A stretch of 33,413 nucleotides of DNA. Source: Thiobacillus sp. (GTDB taxonomy: Bacteria > Pseudomonadota > Gammaproteobacteria > Burkholderiales > Thiobacillaceae). The stretch is taken from the NCBI GenBank assembly GCA_020057245.1, contig JAGVGD010000107.1, positions 1 to 33,413 of the forward strand, in the 5' to 3' direction. Below the pieces are notes generated by a model that was given only the letters and a program-made list of their open reading frames with translations, did no database searches and was not told where the DNA came from. This document shows, in pieces, positions 22,935-31,784 of the stretch (its first letter is position 1; every line of letters begins with the position of its first letter). The position numbers and the translations under genes are program-made.

Positions 22935-24296
22935 ATGCCCGTTAGTATTCAGACTGACGCCAGCGCTTTTTCGTCCGCCATCACCGCCACACCGCTGGCA
23001 AACCTATTCAGCACCCTCATTCCATTGCCACAGAGCGAATATGCCCTGATGGCTCGTGCCGGCGCCGCGCACGAAACAACTTTGAGCACGCCACACATGC
23101 AAACTGACATCAATGGATCCGTCTTTGGCGGTTTCAGACGGGTGCTTCACAAAGGCCTGCTGATCTTTGCCCTCATCATCACGGTCCTGATCGCCCTGAT
23201 TGTTTACCAGCACCAGCGCTCGGAAGCAGCCGTCCGCTCGGTGGATCACACGCGGCAGGTCATCGCGTACATCGACTCGCTGCGCACCTACCTGCTCAAC
23301 CTGGACACCGCGGTTCGCAAATATGCCGAGTCGCACAATCCTGCCGATCTCGACCCCAGCCTGATCTGTCGCCAGTCGACGTGCCCCAGCGCCGGACAAC
23401 TGATCGTCCTGATCGGCGCTGACAGCGCCCAGACTGCGCGCCTGGCCCCGCTGCCAGGACTGCAATCGGCGTTGGAGACCGGGTTCGACGCGCTGCAGCA
23501 AGGTGCGCAGGCGACTATCTACACCACGCCGCCAGAGCGGGAACTGGGCGGGTTCGACAAGTCGGCCATCGAGCAGATCCACCGCATTCTGATCGAGGCC
23601 GGGCGGGAAGAACTGAGGCAGCTGGAAGCGCGCGAACAGGCACGCATTCACGTTCAGAACCTGTCGTCGGCGCTGCTGGGAATAGCCGGGCTGTGGACGG
23701 GATTGGCGCTGTTCGGGCTATACCGGGAAACGCTTCGCCTGATCAAGGCCGGGATCGATGCCGAGCAAACGATCAGGCAACTCAGCCTGCATGACCCGCT
23801 GACGGGTCTGGCCAACCGGCGCTTCCTGCAGCAGAACGAAAAGCGTCTGATCGCGGGGGCGAAGCGTTCAGGCAAACAGACGGCCGTCCTGGCCATCGAT
23901 CTGGATGATTTCAAGGCGGTCAACGACCAGTTCGGGCATGCGGCGGGTGACGCGGTGATCGTGAAATCGGCGGAACGGATGCAGCAGTTGCTGCGCGAGT
24001 CGGATGTGATCGCCCGATTCGGCGGCGACGAGTTCATCATCGTGCTGGGTCAGGTCGACAATGCGGAAGCAGCGCGTGAGGTCGCACGCCGCGTGGTGGA
24101 GAGTTTGTGCCAGCCTATCCCGCTGGAGGGCGGAGGCGTCGCACACATCGGGGCCTCGGTGGGAATGGCCATGTGCTGCACCGACAACGCCAAAGAAACG
24201 CTGGACGATCTGCTGAAGAAGGCCGATACGGCACTGTACGCGGCGAAACGCGAAGGCAAACACACCTTCCGGGAAGCCGGGACTTCAGGCGTGTAG
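22935..24296 (+). CDS. Membrane GGDEF protein, putative diguanylate cyclase
   Basis: A 453-residue inner-membrane protein. Transmembrane helices at about residues 74-91 and 240-258 enclose a periplasmic, helical CHASE3-like sensor. The C-terminal GGDEF domain has an intact active-site motif GGDEF at 363-367 and an RESD inhibitory site (354-357) five residues before it, so it should make cyclic-di-GMP with product inhibition. The N-terminal 54 residues are unusual; an ATG at 23097 (MQTDINGSVFGG) is an alternative start, and neither has a good ribosome site. It follows the HD-GYP gene. Confidence 0.9.
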   Translation: MPVSIQTDASAFSSAITATPLANLFSTLIPLPQSEYALMARAGAAHETTLSTPHMQTDINGSVFGGFRRVLHKGLLIFALIITVLIALIVYQHQRSEAAVRSVDHTRQVIAYIDSLRTYLLNLDTAVRKYAESHNPADLDPSLICRQSTCPSAGQLIVLIGADSAQTARLAPLPGLQSALETGFDALQQGAQATIYTTPPERELGGFDKSAIEQIHRILIEAGREELRQLEAREQARIHVQNLSSALLGIAGLWTGLALFGLYRETLRLIKAGIDAEQTIRQLSLHDPLTGLANRRFLQQNEKRLIAGAKRSGKQTAVLAIDLDDFKAVNDQFGHAAGDAVIVKSAERMQQLLRESDVIARFGGDEFIIVLGQVDNAEAAREVARRVVESLCQPIPLEGGGVAHIGASVGMAMCCTDNAKETLDDLLKKADTALYAAKREGKHTFREAGTSGV

Positions 24297-24305
24297 GCGT
24301 GGGCC

Positions 24306-24632
24306 ATGGGACGCCGAGACCACTATCACGTCTATGTGATCGAACTGTCGAAAGACGTTCTATACGAAGGCCGCTTCAAGAAAGCCAACCCCGGATACAT
24401 CACGGGCAAGCCCTGCATTTACGTCGGCATGACGGGGCTGGACCCCGATGTGCGCTTCGACAAACACAAGGCGGGCATCCAGTCCAACCGCTTCGTCAAA
24501 CAATTCGGTCTGCGCCTGTTGCCCGAGCTGTACGAACTGTATAAGCCGATGTCGTATGACCATGCGCGCAGCCTGGAAGTGGAGCTGGCGATCGATTTCC
24601 GTGAAGCAGGCTATGGGGTTTGGCAGGCGTAA
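24306..24632 (+). CDS. Small GIY-YIG-like protein
   Basis: A 108-residue protein related to the GIY-YIG nuclease fold. Residues 8-12 (HVYVI) correspond to the GIY strand and residues 37-42 (CIYVGM) to YIG, followed by an Arg (DPDVRFDKHKAG) in the position of the conserved arginine and a late Glu (SLEVELAIDF). The exact GIY/YIG residues are replaced, so nuclease activity is uncertain. It begins 9 bp after the GGDEF gene, probably in the same transcript, but no functional link is evident. Confidence 0.65.
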   Translation: MGRRDHYHVYVIELSKDVLYEGRFKKANPGYITGKPCIYVGMTGLDPDVRFDKHKAGIQSNRFVKQFGLRLLPELYELYKPMSYDHARSLEVELAIDFREAGYGVWQA

Positions 24633-24687
24633 GCATCATGTCGCGCTGCAACCATTCCGTCGCCGCACCCTTTTCTTGCTGCCGCCT

Positions 24688-25572
24688 TTAACGCGCCCGT
24701 GCCCTGGCGAGCCTGGCCTTCAGCTCCGGCATGATGGCGGCGGCGGCCTTCTCGCCTTCCAGGATGGCGAAGTGGCGGCCTTCAAAATCGGTGCTGCTCA
24801 CCGCTGACGTCTTCGGCCGGATCACCACGTCGGCATCCTCCAACTCGTGGCGGCTGATGGCATGACCCATGATGGCGAATGTCTGCAGCAGCACGTCGAG
24901 GGTGCCGCTGAGCCTGTCGCGGCGGCTCACGTTGGAGATGTCCACGGCGATGACGAAGTCCGCCCCCATGGTGCGCGCCGACTGCGCCGGAACCGGCGAG
25001 GTGAGGCCGCCGTCGACATAATCCCGGCCGCCGATCTCGACCGGCTGGAACACGCCAGGCACGGCGCTGGAAGCGCGCACCGCGATGCCGGTGTCGCCGC
25101 GACGGAACAGTACCAGCTCGCCGCTTTGCAGGTCGGTGGCGACCACGCCCAGGGGCTTGGGCAACTTCTGGATAGTGAGGTTTTTCACTTTCTGGTTGAT
25201 GAAGCCCTGCAAGGCCTCACCCTTCAGCACGCCCCGGTTGGGCAGGGTCCAGTCCACCACCATGTCCTCTTCCATTTTCAGCGCCACATTCTGCAGTTCG
25301 AAGCCGCTCATGCCCGAAGCGTAGAGTGCCCCCACCACCGAGCCCGCGCTGGTGCCGACCACGATGTCCGGCACGATGCCCTGCGCTTCCAGCGCCTTGA
25401 TCACGCCAATGTGGGCGAAGCCCCGTGCTGCACCGCCACCCAGCACCAGCGCGATCTTGAGCGGCGGTTTGGGCACCACGACGGGGGTGGGGACGGAACG
25501 CGTCGGTGCCGGGGGTGGCGCCGCACAGGCAGAAAGCAGGACGACAATCAGGAGTGTGGTCAGGCGGCGCAT
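24688..25572 (-). CDS. Patatin-like phospholipase lipoprotein (RssA-like)
   Basis: A 294-residue protein. The lipobox LLSAC gives lipidation at C16. The patatin domain starts near residue 38 with the oxyanion loop GGGAARG (45-51), the nucleophile S75 in GTSAGS and the catalytic aspartate D187 in VDGGLTSP, so the Ser-Asp dyad is complete. It resembles RssA/YchK-type lipolytic enzymes but with a lipoprotein signal. The start at 25572 (MRRLTTLLIV) is chosen for the signal; an upstream start at 25617 would spoil it. It is downstream of the PEP-CTERM gene and its terminator. Confidence 0.9.
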   Translation of the reverse strand: MRRLTTLLIVVLLSACAAPPPAPTRSVPTPVVVPKPPLKIALVLGGGAARGFAHIGVIKALEAQGIVPDIVVGTSAGSVVGALYASGMSGFELQNVALKMEEDMVVDWTLPNRGVLKGEALQGFINQKVKNLTIQKLPKPLGVVATDLQSGELVLFRRGDTGIAVRASSAVPGVFQPVEIGGRDYVDGGLTSPVPAQSARTMGADFVIAVDISNVSRRDRLSGTLDVLLQTFAIMGHAISRHELEDADVVIRPKTSAVSSTDFEGRHFAILEGEKAAAAIMPELKARLARARAR

Positions 25573-25674
25573 TAAAAATCGACCTCGGGTTTGGAGACTG
25601 GGCGGATGCCGGGGCAATACTACCCGGCCGAATTGCGAGAGTCATGATCAGGTGCGGTGGGCAATCCTGCCACG

Positions 25675-25703
25675 CAATAAAAACGGGAACCGAAGTCCCC
25701 GTT
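25675..25703 (-). terminator. Terminator of the PEP-CTERM gene, UUCG tetraloop
   Basis: On the minus strand AACGGGGAC-TTCG-GTTCCCGTT forms a 9-bp stem with one G-T pair, closed by the very stable C(UUCG)G loop, then TTTTATT. It follows the PEP-CTERM stop by 24 bp. Confidence 0.9.
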
Positions 25704-25726
25704 GTTGGTGGCTGGCTGCGCCCGGA

Positions 25727-26848
25727 TCAGTTCACGTAGTGCTTTCTGCGACGAATCACGAAACCCACCAAACCAAGGCCGACGAGCAATGTGGCATAGG
25801 TTTCTGGCTCGGGAACCGCTGCAGCCGCAACCAGATTGACCGCTGCATTCTGGGCGCCGAGGTAGGTGCCGAGATCAACGGTCTTGGTCGGATCGTAATA
25901 TTCGGGGTCGCTGGGATCGTTGGGATGCGAGTCGCTGAACGTCACCCATGCTTCGTGCGTTTCCGGATCGTACTCTCCGGAATATTTGTAGAACTCGTAT
26001 CGACGCAGGATCGATGCGGCATTCGGGCCCACCGGCGCCCCGTAACCACTCTCCAGTTGACCGGCAAGCGGATTGCCCGGATCGGTCTGCAACAGTTGCC
26101 ACTCGACTTCCGTGACGGCCTGATCGATTTTGGCGTTGCCGCCCACAAGCTCTTCCAGACCAATCGGATCCTCAAGCTCCGTAGTGAAAACCTTGACCCA
26201 GATTGCCTCCCCAAATTGGGCTTCATTTTCAGGTGCCGGGGCCTGGATTTGTGCAACGACGACAGGGGGATTGCCGACGACGGGGTCGGGTATCACGTTC
26301 CAGGTGGGTGCGGGAAGATTGACGATTCCGTTGCTCAATACGCCTGATGTTCCGGTCTCAACCAGCCAGCTATAGGTGATTTTGGTCGCATTCTGGGTGG
26401 TGCCGACACCAAAGTGGTCACACGGGGTCGACGCGCTGTAGCCAACGCCGCCACCCGACCAGCAATTGTCTCCAGGCGTAATGAAGCTTCCGCTTGGTGT
26501 GCCGTAATCCCAGCTGGTCCCGTCGTACAGGCCCAGATAAGTCACCCTCGTCCCAAACGTCGAGCCGTTCGAATATTCGGTGATGGTGGGTGCGCCATAG
26601 CGCACGACGCTCTGTAACGGGTCAAAGCCACGACCGCTTGGAAAGCCGCGACCCTCGCCACCAAAGGTGTCGGTGATATCGCTAATGTGCAAGCCCTCAA
26701 GCTCGATTTCAAAACCGTGTGCGGTGAGGCCCGTGTCATTGACGACGTCAAAATTGCCCAGAAAGCCGAACACCGAAGCAGAACTGACGCCCGGTGCGAT
26801 TGCCATGGATACGGCCATCGCCATGGCACGTGATTTTGATTTCATCAT
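25727..26848 (-). CDS. PEP-CTERM sorting-domain exported protein
   Basis: A 373-residue exported protein. Residues 1-24 are a signal peptide ending SSA. The C-terminus is VPEPETYATLLVGLGLVGFV followed by RRRKHYVN: the VPEP motif at about 345, one hydrophobic helix and a basic end, the hallmark of exosortase substrates. The body is rich in Gly, Ser, Thr and Asp with a few cysteines (C132, C142) and no recognised enzyme domain. It is probably an extracellular or biofilm-matrix protein. The exosortase itself is outside the window. A near-consensus promoter is at 26936-26964. Confidence 0.9.
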   Translation of the reverse strand: MMKSKSRAMAMAVSMAIAPGVSSASVFGFLGNFDVVNDTGLTAHGFEIELEGLHISDITDTFGGEGRGFPSGRGFDPLQSVVRYGAPTITEYSNGSTFGTRVTYLGLYDGTSWDYGTPSGSFITPGDNCWSGGGVGYSASTPCDHFGVGTTQNATKITYSWLVETGTSGVLSNGIVNLPAPTWNVIPDPVVGNPPVVVAQIQAPAPENEAQFGEAIWVKVFTTELEDPIGLEELVGGNAKIDQAVTEVEWQLLQTDPGNPLAGQLESGYGAPVGPNAASILRRYEFYKYSGEYDPETHEAWVTFSDSHPNDPSDPEYYDPTKTVDLGTYLGAQNAAVNLVAAAAVPEPETYATLLVGLGLVGFVIRRRKHYVN

Positions 26849-26890
26849 ATTGAAAAGCTCTCTGAATTTAAGCCGCGAAAAATTTAGCGC

Positions 26891-26905
26891 GGCGGCTTGG
26901 CCGCC
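26891..26905 (-). promoter_or_regulatory. Leader hairpin of the PEP-CTERM gene
   Basis: GGCGGC-TTG-GCCGCC is a 6-bp perfect stem in the 5' leader between the predicted promoter and the start codon, about 45 nt upstream of the ATG. Confidence 0.4.
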
Positions 26906-26935
26906 AATACAGTGATGCCACCGTATTTTATTAGG

Positions 26936-26964
26936 ATATTATAATCTTATTATATTGGCGTCAA
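26936..26964 (-). promoter_or_regulatory. Sigma-70-type promoter of the PEP-CTERM gene
   Basis: On the minus strand TTGACG (26964-26959) is followed after 15 bp by TATAAT (26943-26938), or after 17 bp by TAATAT (26941-26936). The spacer is nearly all A/T. The start codon is about 90 nt downstream. Confidence 0.7.
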
Positions 26965-27083
26965 TCCCCAGCATGCCCGTCAGGTGTGGCGCAGCCGGTG
27001 AATGCTGGTTACCGCGCCCTATGCGGGAGTGGAAAGCGAGCGCGGCACCGGAAGGGTCGGGTCAAGCTGCTCGCCAACCCGGC

Positions 27084-29348
27084 TTATTTGGTGAGCGCCA
27101 TGAACAGCTGCGGCAGCCGCTCCGGCAGCCGCTCGATGCGGTCGATGACGGTGTACTGCCGGCCGAAAATATCGCCGACGTATTCGTCGGCCTTGGGATC
27201 GAGGCTGATGCAGTAGGCAAAAATGCCGTCCTGATCGAGCTCTTTCACCGCCTGCCGCGCGTCTTCGATCAGCAGGCGTTCGTCGTGGGTATCGACGTCG
27301 GACGGCTTGCCGTCGGTGAGGATCAGCATCAGCTTCTTGTCGGCCGGACGCGCGCCGAGGTAATGCGCGGCGTGACGCATCGCGGCGCCCATGCGGGTCG
27401 AGTAGCCCGCGTCCATCGCGGCCAGCCGCGCCTTCACTTCGTCGTCGAAATGTTCGCCGTAGCCCTTGATGTGCAGGTAGCGCACGTCGTGGCGGGTGTT
27501 GGAATGGAAGCCGGCGATGGCGAATGAATCGCCGAGCTTTTCAATCGCCCAGGCCAGCAGCGACACGGCTTCCTGGCTCAGTTCGAGGATGGTCTGGTCG
27601 GAGCCGGCGGCCTTTTCGTTGAGCGATTCCGACAGGTCGAGCAGCAGCATCACGGCGATGTCGCGGCCGTCGGTGCGGTGGCTCATGTTGATGCGCGGAT
27701 CGGGGGTGGCGCCACCCTTGAAGTCAATCAGCGAACGGATGGCGACGTCGAGATCGAGCTCGCTGCCTTCTTCCTGATAGCGGATGCGCACCTTGTCCTG
27801 CGGCTTCAGCAGGTCGAGCATTTTCTTCAGCTGCTTGGCGAGCGCGCTGTGCTTGGCGAGCAGGCGGTCGATGTCGGCCGGGTTGCCGCTGGCGTGCAAG
27901 CCTTCATACACGCTGGCCCAGTCCGGGCGATAGGTCTGGCTGTTGTAGTCCCACTCGGGGTAGTGGCGCGGCGGCAGACCTTTGATTTCTGCGTCCGGCG
28001 CGGCCTTGCGGTCTTCGTCGAAGGCTTCTTCCTCGTCGCCGGCCTCGATGAATTGCCACATGTGGCGGTTGTCGTCGCGGTAGTCGATGACGGTGTTGTC
28101 GAAGTGGACCTTGGCGAACTGGTCGCTCTGGCGGCGGGTTTTGGCAACGTAACTCAGAGCCAGCGCAGCGATTTCCTGTGTGCTCGAATCACCCTTGCCC
28201 ATGATCGCGTGGAAGCGCGCAACAAAGTCGTTGAGGTCGGCGTCAGCGTAGCCGTGCGCGGGATCGAGCAGCGCGCGCGACAGCATCGCCATGCGATGGC
28301 GCAGACAGGACGTGGTCTGCGGATCGCAGGCGGCTTCCAGCGGCTGCGGATGCAGCGCGAGGAACAGGCGGCGCAGGCCGGGGTAGATGCGGGTCAGCAG
28401 CGTCTCGACGCGGCAGTCCTCGAAGAACTCCACCGCCATACGCTGGAATGGGCTCCAGTTGTCGGCGATCTGCGGCCGGGTCCAGCGGCGGTGGCCGACC
28501 ATGTGGGCCAGGGTGGCGCGGTAACGGTCGAGGCCGCTGATTCCATGTGCATCGTCCTGCACGTCCGGCACGCGCATGCCGAGCTTGTCGTAATACGGCA
28601 CCGGTTTGCGCAGTTCGTCGAAGGCGGTGGAATACGGCACCAGTTGTTCTGCGTCGTTCCACAGGCCGCGCAGGTAGAGATCGAGCTTGCGCTCGACGTC
28701 CATGAACAGGGTGCCGTGGCGTTCGCGCTGCAGCACCGCGCGGCTGTCGGCCGACTGCACGCTGAAGTAATCCTTCTGCCGCTCGGGATGGGTGCGGTAG
28801 TTGCGGATGCCGTATTCCACCCAGTTTTTCAGGCCGGCCAGTGTCAGCTGGTTCAGCAGGTTCGGCGCCTGGGCGAAAAATTCCGGCAGGCCGGGGCTCG
28901 GAAAAGTGGTGTGGTGACCGTGGATGGAGCCGGTGGTGCGCTCCATGAAATCCAGCGTGATATCCAGATAATGCTGCATCTGCTCCTGCGAGTGCAGGCG
29001 GCGCGCAACCGCGGCCAGCGTTTGCAGGAAAGGCGTGATGGCATTGCCGTTGGGCGATTTCTGCATGCGCTGGATGATTGCCATCACCGCAGGCAGCGCC
29101 GACTCGCCCACGGCTTTGGCGGTGGACGGCCACTCTTCCAGGAATGCCAGCATCGGCTCGACGCCGCGCCCCAGCTTGCCGATGACGCGCGCGGCTTCGA
29201 GGTAGGCATCGATGCCTTCGCGCGTGAGCACCGCCAGCGCCTCGGCCATGACATCCTCGAACACCGCTTCGACCTGCGGGAAGCGGGTGTCGACCTGCGC
29301 CCAGTAGGCGCGCATCAGGGGATGCTGGTATTCGGTTTCCGTGGTCAC
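27084..29348 (-). CDS. cbbO2: CbbO2, von Willebrand factor A protein of the form II RuBisCO activase
   Basis: A 754-residue CbbO paralogue for form II RuBisCO. The helical N-terminal region is well diverged from the form I copy, while the C-terminal von Willebrand A domain has the MIDAS motif D571-L-S-E-S and the later LTDGKPSDVD stretch. The start is a GTG at 29348 with no Shine-Dalgarno, 9 bp after the cbbQ2 stop, so translation is probably coupled to cbbQ2. An alternative ATG lies at residue 12. It should form the activase complex with CbbQ2 and act on CbbM. Confidence 0.95.
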   Translation of the reverse strand: MTTETEYQHPLMRAYWAQVDTRFPQVEAVFEDVMAEALAVLTREGIDAYLEAARVIGKLGRGVEPMLAFLEEWPSTAKAVGESALPAVMAIIQRMQKSPNGNAITPFLQTLAAVARRLHSQEQMQHYLDITLDFMERTTGSIHGHHTTFPSPGLPEFFAQAPNLLNQLTLAGLKNWVEYGIRNYRTHPERQKDYFSVQSADSRAVLQRERHGTLFMDVERKLDLYLRGLWNDAEQLVPYSTAFDELRKPVPYYDKLGMRVPDVQDDAHGISGLDRYRATLAHMVGHRRWTRPQIADNWSPFQRMAVEFFEDCRVETLLTRIYPGLRRLFLALHPQPLEAACDPQTTSCLRHRMAMLSRALLDPAHGYADADLNDFVARFHAIMGKGDSSTQEIAALALSYVAKTRRQSDQFAKVHFDNTVIDYRDDNRHMWQFIEAGDEEEAFDEDRKAAPDAEIKGLPPRHYPEWDYNSQTYRPDWASVYEGLHASGNPADIDRLLAKHSALAKQLKKMLDLLKPQDKVRIRYQEEGSELDLDVAIRSLIDFKGGATPDPRINMSHRTDGRDIAVMLLLDLSESLNEKAAGSDQTILELSQEAVSLLAWAIEKLGDSFAIAGFHSNTRHDVRYLHIKGYGEHFDDEVKARLAAMDAGYSTRMGAAMRHAAHYLGARPADKKLMLILTDGKPSDVDTHDERLLIEDARQAVKELDQDGIFAYCISLDPKADEYVGDIFGRQYTVIDRIERLPERLPQLFMALTK

Positions 29349-29357
29349 GTTTTGAAT

Positions 29358-30161
29358 TTAGGCAAACGTGGCGTCGATGGCGTGATCGAGCGTGTCGCGA
29401 ATGTCCGCGTCGTCGGTGATCGGCCGCACCAGCGCCATGCGGCATGCGTCGCGCGGGTCGACGCCGTCCTTGATCAGCGTCGCTGCGTAGACCAGCAGAC
29501 GCGTCGAGATGCCTTCGTCCAGACCGTGGCCCTTGAGGCCGCGCGCGACTGCGCCGATTTTCACCAGCTTGGCGGCCATGGCGGCGTCGGCACCGGTCTC
29601 CTTCGCCACAATCTCGGTTTCCAGCGCGGCGTCGGGGTAATCGAAATCGAAGCCGGTGAAGCGCTGCTTGGTCGACTGCTTCAGATCCTTCATCAGCGTC
29701 TGGTAGCCCGGATTGTAGGAAATCACCAGCTGGAAATCGGGATGCGCGTGGATCAGCTCGCCCTTCTTGTCCAGCGGCAGGGTGCGCCGGTGGTCGGTGA
29801 GCGGGTGGATCACCACCGTGGTGTCCTGGCGCGCTTCGACGATTTCATCGAGATAGCAGATCGCGCCGATGCGCGCGGCGGTGGTGAGCGGCCCGTCGAG
29901 CCAGCGGGTGCCGTTGGCTTCCAATAAATAGCGGCCCACCAGATCGCTCGCGGTCATGTCCTCGTTGCAGGCCACGGTGATCAGCGGCTTGTTGAGCTTC
30001 CACGCCATGTATTCGATGAAGCGCGATTTGCCGCAGCCGGTCGGGCCTTTCACCATCACCGGCAGGCGGTTGCGGTAGGCGGCCTCGTACAGCGCGACTT
30101 CGTTCTTCTGCTGCTGATAGAACGGTTCCTGCTGGATCTTGTATTGGTCTTTGTCGGTCAT
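29358..30161 (-). CDS. cbbQ2: CbbQ2, AAA+ (MoxR-type) RuBisCO activase ATPase, form II operon
   Basis: A 267-residue AAA+ ATPase, the same length as CbbQ of the form I operon and similar throughout. Walker A is GPTGCGKS (residues 39-46), Walker B ICYLDE (about 101-106); the [12 protein letters not shown] and [13 protein letters not shown] segments are conserved. It should power reactivation of CbbM with CbbO2. The start at 30161 is preceded by GGGGGGATTAA, part of the intergenic C/G-tract repeat at 30164-30196, which thus supplies the ribosome site. Confidence 0.96.
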   Translation of the reverse strand: MTDKDQYKIQQEPFYQQQKNEVALYEAAYRNRLPVMVKGPTGCGKSRFIEYMAWKLNKPLITVACNEDMTASDLVGRYLLEANGTRWLDGPLTTAARIGAICYLDEIVEARQDTTVVIHPLTDHRRTLPLDKKGELIHAHPDFQLVISYNPGYQTLMKDLKQSTKQRFTGFDFDYPDAALETEIVAKETGADAAMAAKLVKIGAVARGLKGHGLDEGISTRLLVYAATLIKDGVDPRDACRMALVRPITDDADIRDTLDHAIDATFA

Positions 30162-30163
30162 TT

Positions 30164-30196
30164 AATCCCCCCTAACCCCCCTTTTTCAAAGGGGGG
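30164..30196. repeat. C-tract/G-tract palindromic intergenic repeat
   Basis: CCCCCCTTT (30176-30184) and AAAGGGGGG (30188-30196) form a perfect 9-bp stem with a TTC loop. A second CCCCCC (30167-30172) lies between it and cbbQ2. This wording is a widely dispersed intergenic element in bacteria. On the minus strand its extra G tract acts as ribosome site of cbbQ2. Confidence 0.7.
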
Positions 30197-30207
30197 GATA
30201 TCTTGGA

Positions 30208-30238
30208 AGAAAAACGCCCCCAGCGAACCGGAGGCGTT
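30208..30238 (-). terminator. Terminator between cbbM and cbbQ2, UUCG tetraloop
   Basis: On the minus strand ACGCCTCCGG-TTCG-CTGGGGGCGT forms a 10-bp stem with two G-T pairs and a UUCG loop, followed by TTTTTC. It directly follows cbbM, mirroring the terminator between cbbS and cbbQ in the form I operon. Confidence 0.88.
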
Positions 30239-30263
30239 TCTTGCAGCTCAGTGCACAGCCAGA

Positions 30264-31646
30264 TTACTTGTGCACGCCCAGCTTTTCACGCCAGCCGGGG
30301 AAGATCTTGTCGGCGTCGCCGGGGAAGGACTCGAAGGCGCGAGCGAACTCTTTGTGCTCTTTCGCGTATTCGATCGGGTCGGCGCCCGACTTCCAGCACT
30401 CGTACGACTGGCGCAGCGAGATCGCGCCGGCAGCGGGGCTGTCGATGTGACCGTAGGAGCCGCCACCAGAGGTGTTGATGACGTTGCCGTGACCCAGGTT
30501 CTCGAAGAAGCCGGGCAGACGCAGTGCGTTCATGCCGCCGGAGATGATCGGGGTGGTGGGCTTCATGCCGTACCACTTCTGGAAGTAGACCGGACCCTGA
30601 CACTCGTCACGCTCGATCATGTAGGCGATGTTCTTGTCGCTGTTTTCGCCTTCCATCTTGCCGTAGCCCATGGTGCCGACGTGGATGCCGGACGCTCCCT
30701 GCAGACGCGAGATCTTGGCCAGCACGAACGCGGTGTAGCCACGCAGCGCCGACGGCGAGGTGATCATGCCGTGGCCGGCACGGTGGTAGTGCAGGTACTG
30801 GCTGGGGTACTGACGACGGGCGGTGGTAATCATGCCGGGGCCGCCAACGAAACCGTCGACCAGGAAGGCCAACTTGTCAGCGTCGGGACCGAAGGTCTCC
30901 AGACCGAAATCGGCACGCGCCATCATTTCGTAGTGATCGTCAGCGGTGATGTTCAGGGAGAACAGCTTGGCCTGACCGGTTTCGTCCTGCGCGCGCTTCA
31001 TCGCGTCATACACCAGCGGCAGCACTTTCTTCAGCGGGCAGAACACCTGGTTGCCTTGCGGCTCGTCGTTCTTGATGAAGTCGCCGCCCAGCCAGAACTG
31101 GTAGGCCGCAGCCGCGAACGGCTCGGGACGCAGGCCCAGTTTCGGCTTGATGATGGTGCCGGAGATGTAGCCGCCGTCCTTGACCGGGCGACCGAGGATG
31201 CGCCACATGTCGGAGATGTCACGCGAGGGGCCGTCGAACATCTGGATGGCGCGCTCGGGCATGTAGAAGTCGTGGATCTTGGCGTGCTCGATGTCGCCCA
31301 TGCCCTGGTTGTTGCCGATCACCAGCGTCAGGAAGGAGACGATCATGAAACGGCCGTCGGTGACGTTGCGGTCGAACAGCTCGATCGGGTAAGCGATCCG
31401 CATGTCTTCGGTGGCTTCGTCGATGTAGTACACCAGTGCGTCAACGCCCTTGGTGAAATCGTCGGTGGTGGAGACTTCGACGTTGGTGCCGGTCGAGGAC
31501 TCGGCTGCGAAGTGCGCCGCGCAGGACAGGTAGCTGCCGAAACCGGGCTTCGGCTTCATCTTGTAAGCGACGAGGATGTGCTTGCCACCCTTGATGAGGT
31601 CTTCTTCTTTGAGGCTGAGGTCGGCGTAACGTGCGGACTGATCCAT
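30264..31646 (-). CDS. cbbM: RuBisCO, form II
   Basis: A 460-residue form II RuBisCO, an oligomer of large subunits only, suited to high CO2 and low O2. The N-terminus [20 protein letters not shown] is typical. K167 in TIIKPKLGL is the catalytic lysine and K192 in [10 protein letters not shown] the carbamylated one. The [10 protein letters not shown] active-site stretch and [20 protein letters not shown] are present. The start at 31646 follows GGAGCC at proper spacing. It is divergent from a second cbbR at 31785 and leads cbbMQ2O2. Confidence 0.98.
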   Translation of the reverse strand: MDQSARYADLSLKEEDLIKGGKHILVAYKMKPKPGFGSYLSCAAHFAAESSTGTNVEVSTTDDFTKGVDALVYYIDEATEDMRIAYPIELFDRNVTDGRFMIVSFLTLVIGNNQGMGDIEHAKIHDFYMPERAIQMFDGPSRDISDMWRILGRPVKDGGYISGTIIKPKLGLRPEPFAAAAYQFWLGGDFIKNDEPQGNQVFCPLKKVLPLVYDAMKRAQDETGQAKLFSLNITADDHYEMMARADFGLETFGPDADKLAFLVDGFVGGPGMITTARRQYPSQYLHYHRAGHGMITSPSALRGYTAFVLAKISRLQGASGIHVGTMGYGKMEGENSDKNIAYMIERDECQGPVYFQKWYGMKPTTPIISGGMNALRLPGFFENLGHGNVINTSGGGSYGHIDSPAAGAISLRQSYECWKSGADPIEYAKEHKEFARAFESFPGDADKIFPGWREKLGVHK

Positions 31647-31688
31647 TGCTTGGCTCCTTCGGTTGTTGAACAGGACGTCAGGAGGGAT

Positions 31689-31709
31689 GCCCCTGAAATC
31701 GATAGGGGC
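31689..31709 (-). promoter_or_regulatory. Hairpin in the cbbM leader
   Basis: GCCCCT (31689-31694) and AGGGGC (31704-31709) form a perfect 6-bp stem with a 9-nt loop, 43-63 nt before the cbbM start codon. It may stabilise the leader; no function is shown. Confidence 0.35.
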
Positions 31710-31724
31710 GGACTATACGCACGG

Positions 31725-31784
31725 GTTTCTATAATTAATATTAAATTGTTATGATTAAAACCATATCGTTTTACTTATGATTTT
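31725..31784. promoter_or_regulatory. Divergent cbbM/cbbR control region
   Basis: A strongly AT-rich block lies directly upstream of the divergent cbbR start. It contains TTAATATTAAAT and TTATGATTAAAACCATA, LysR-type dyads as expected for CbbR binding. The position mirrors the AT-rich block between cbbL and the first cbbR. Confidence 0.6.

Noticed and set aside
26897-26926. Possible sigma-54 promoter (TGGCAT near the PEP-CTERM leader)
   Set aside because: The second element (TTGG) is at the wrong spacing, and a near-consensus sigma-70 promoter lies just upstream.
27678-29927. Very long plus-strand open frame (about 749 codons) opposite cbbO2 and cbbQ2
   Set aside because: It is the antisense shadow of high-GC genes: rich in His, Arg, Gln, Val and Gly with no recognisable domain, while the minus frames are clear CbbO2 and CbbQ2.
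30144-31754. Plus-strand open frame of about 536 codons opposite cbbM
   Set aside because: Shadow of cbbM, starting inside the cbbQ2 upstream repeat.
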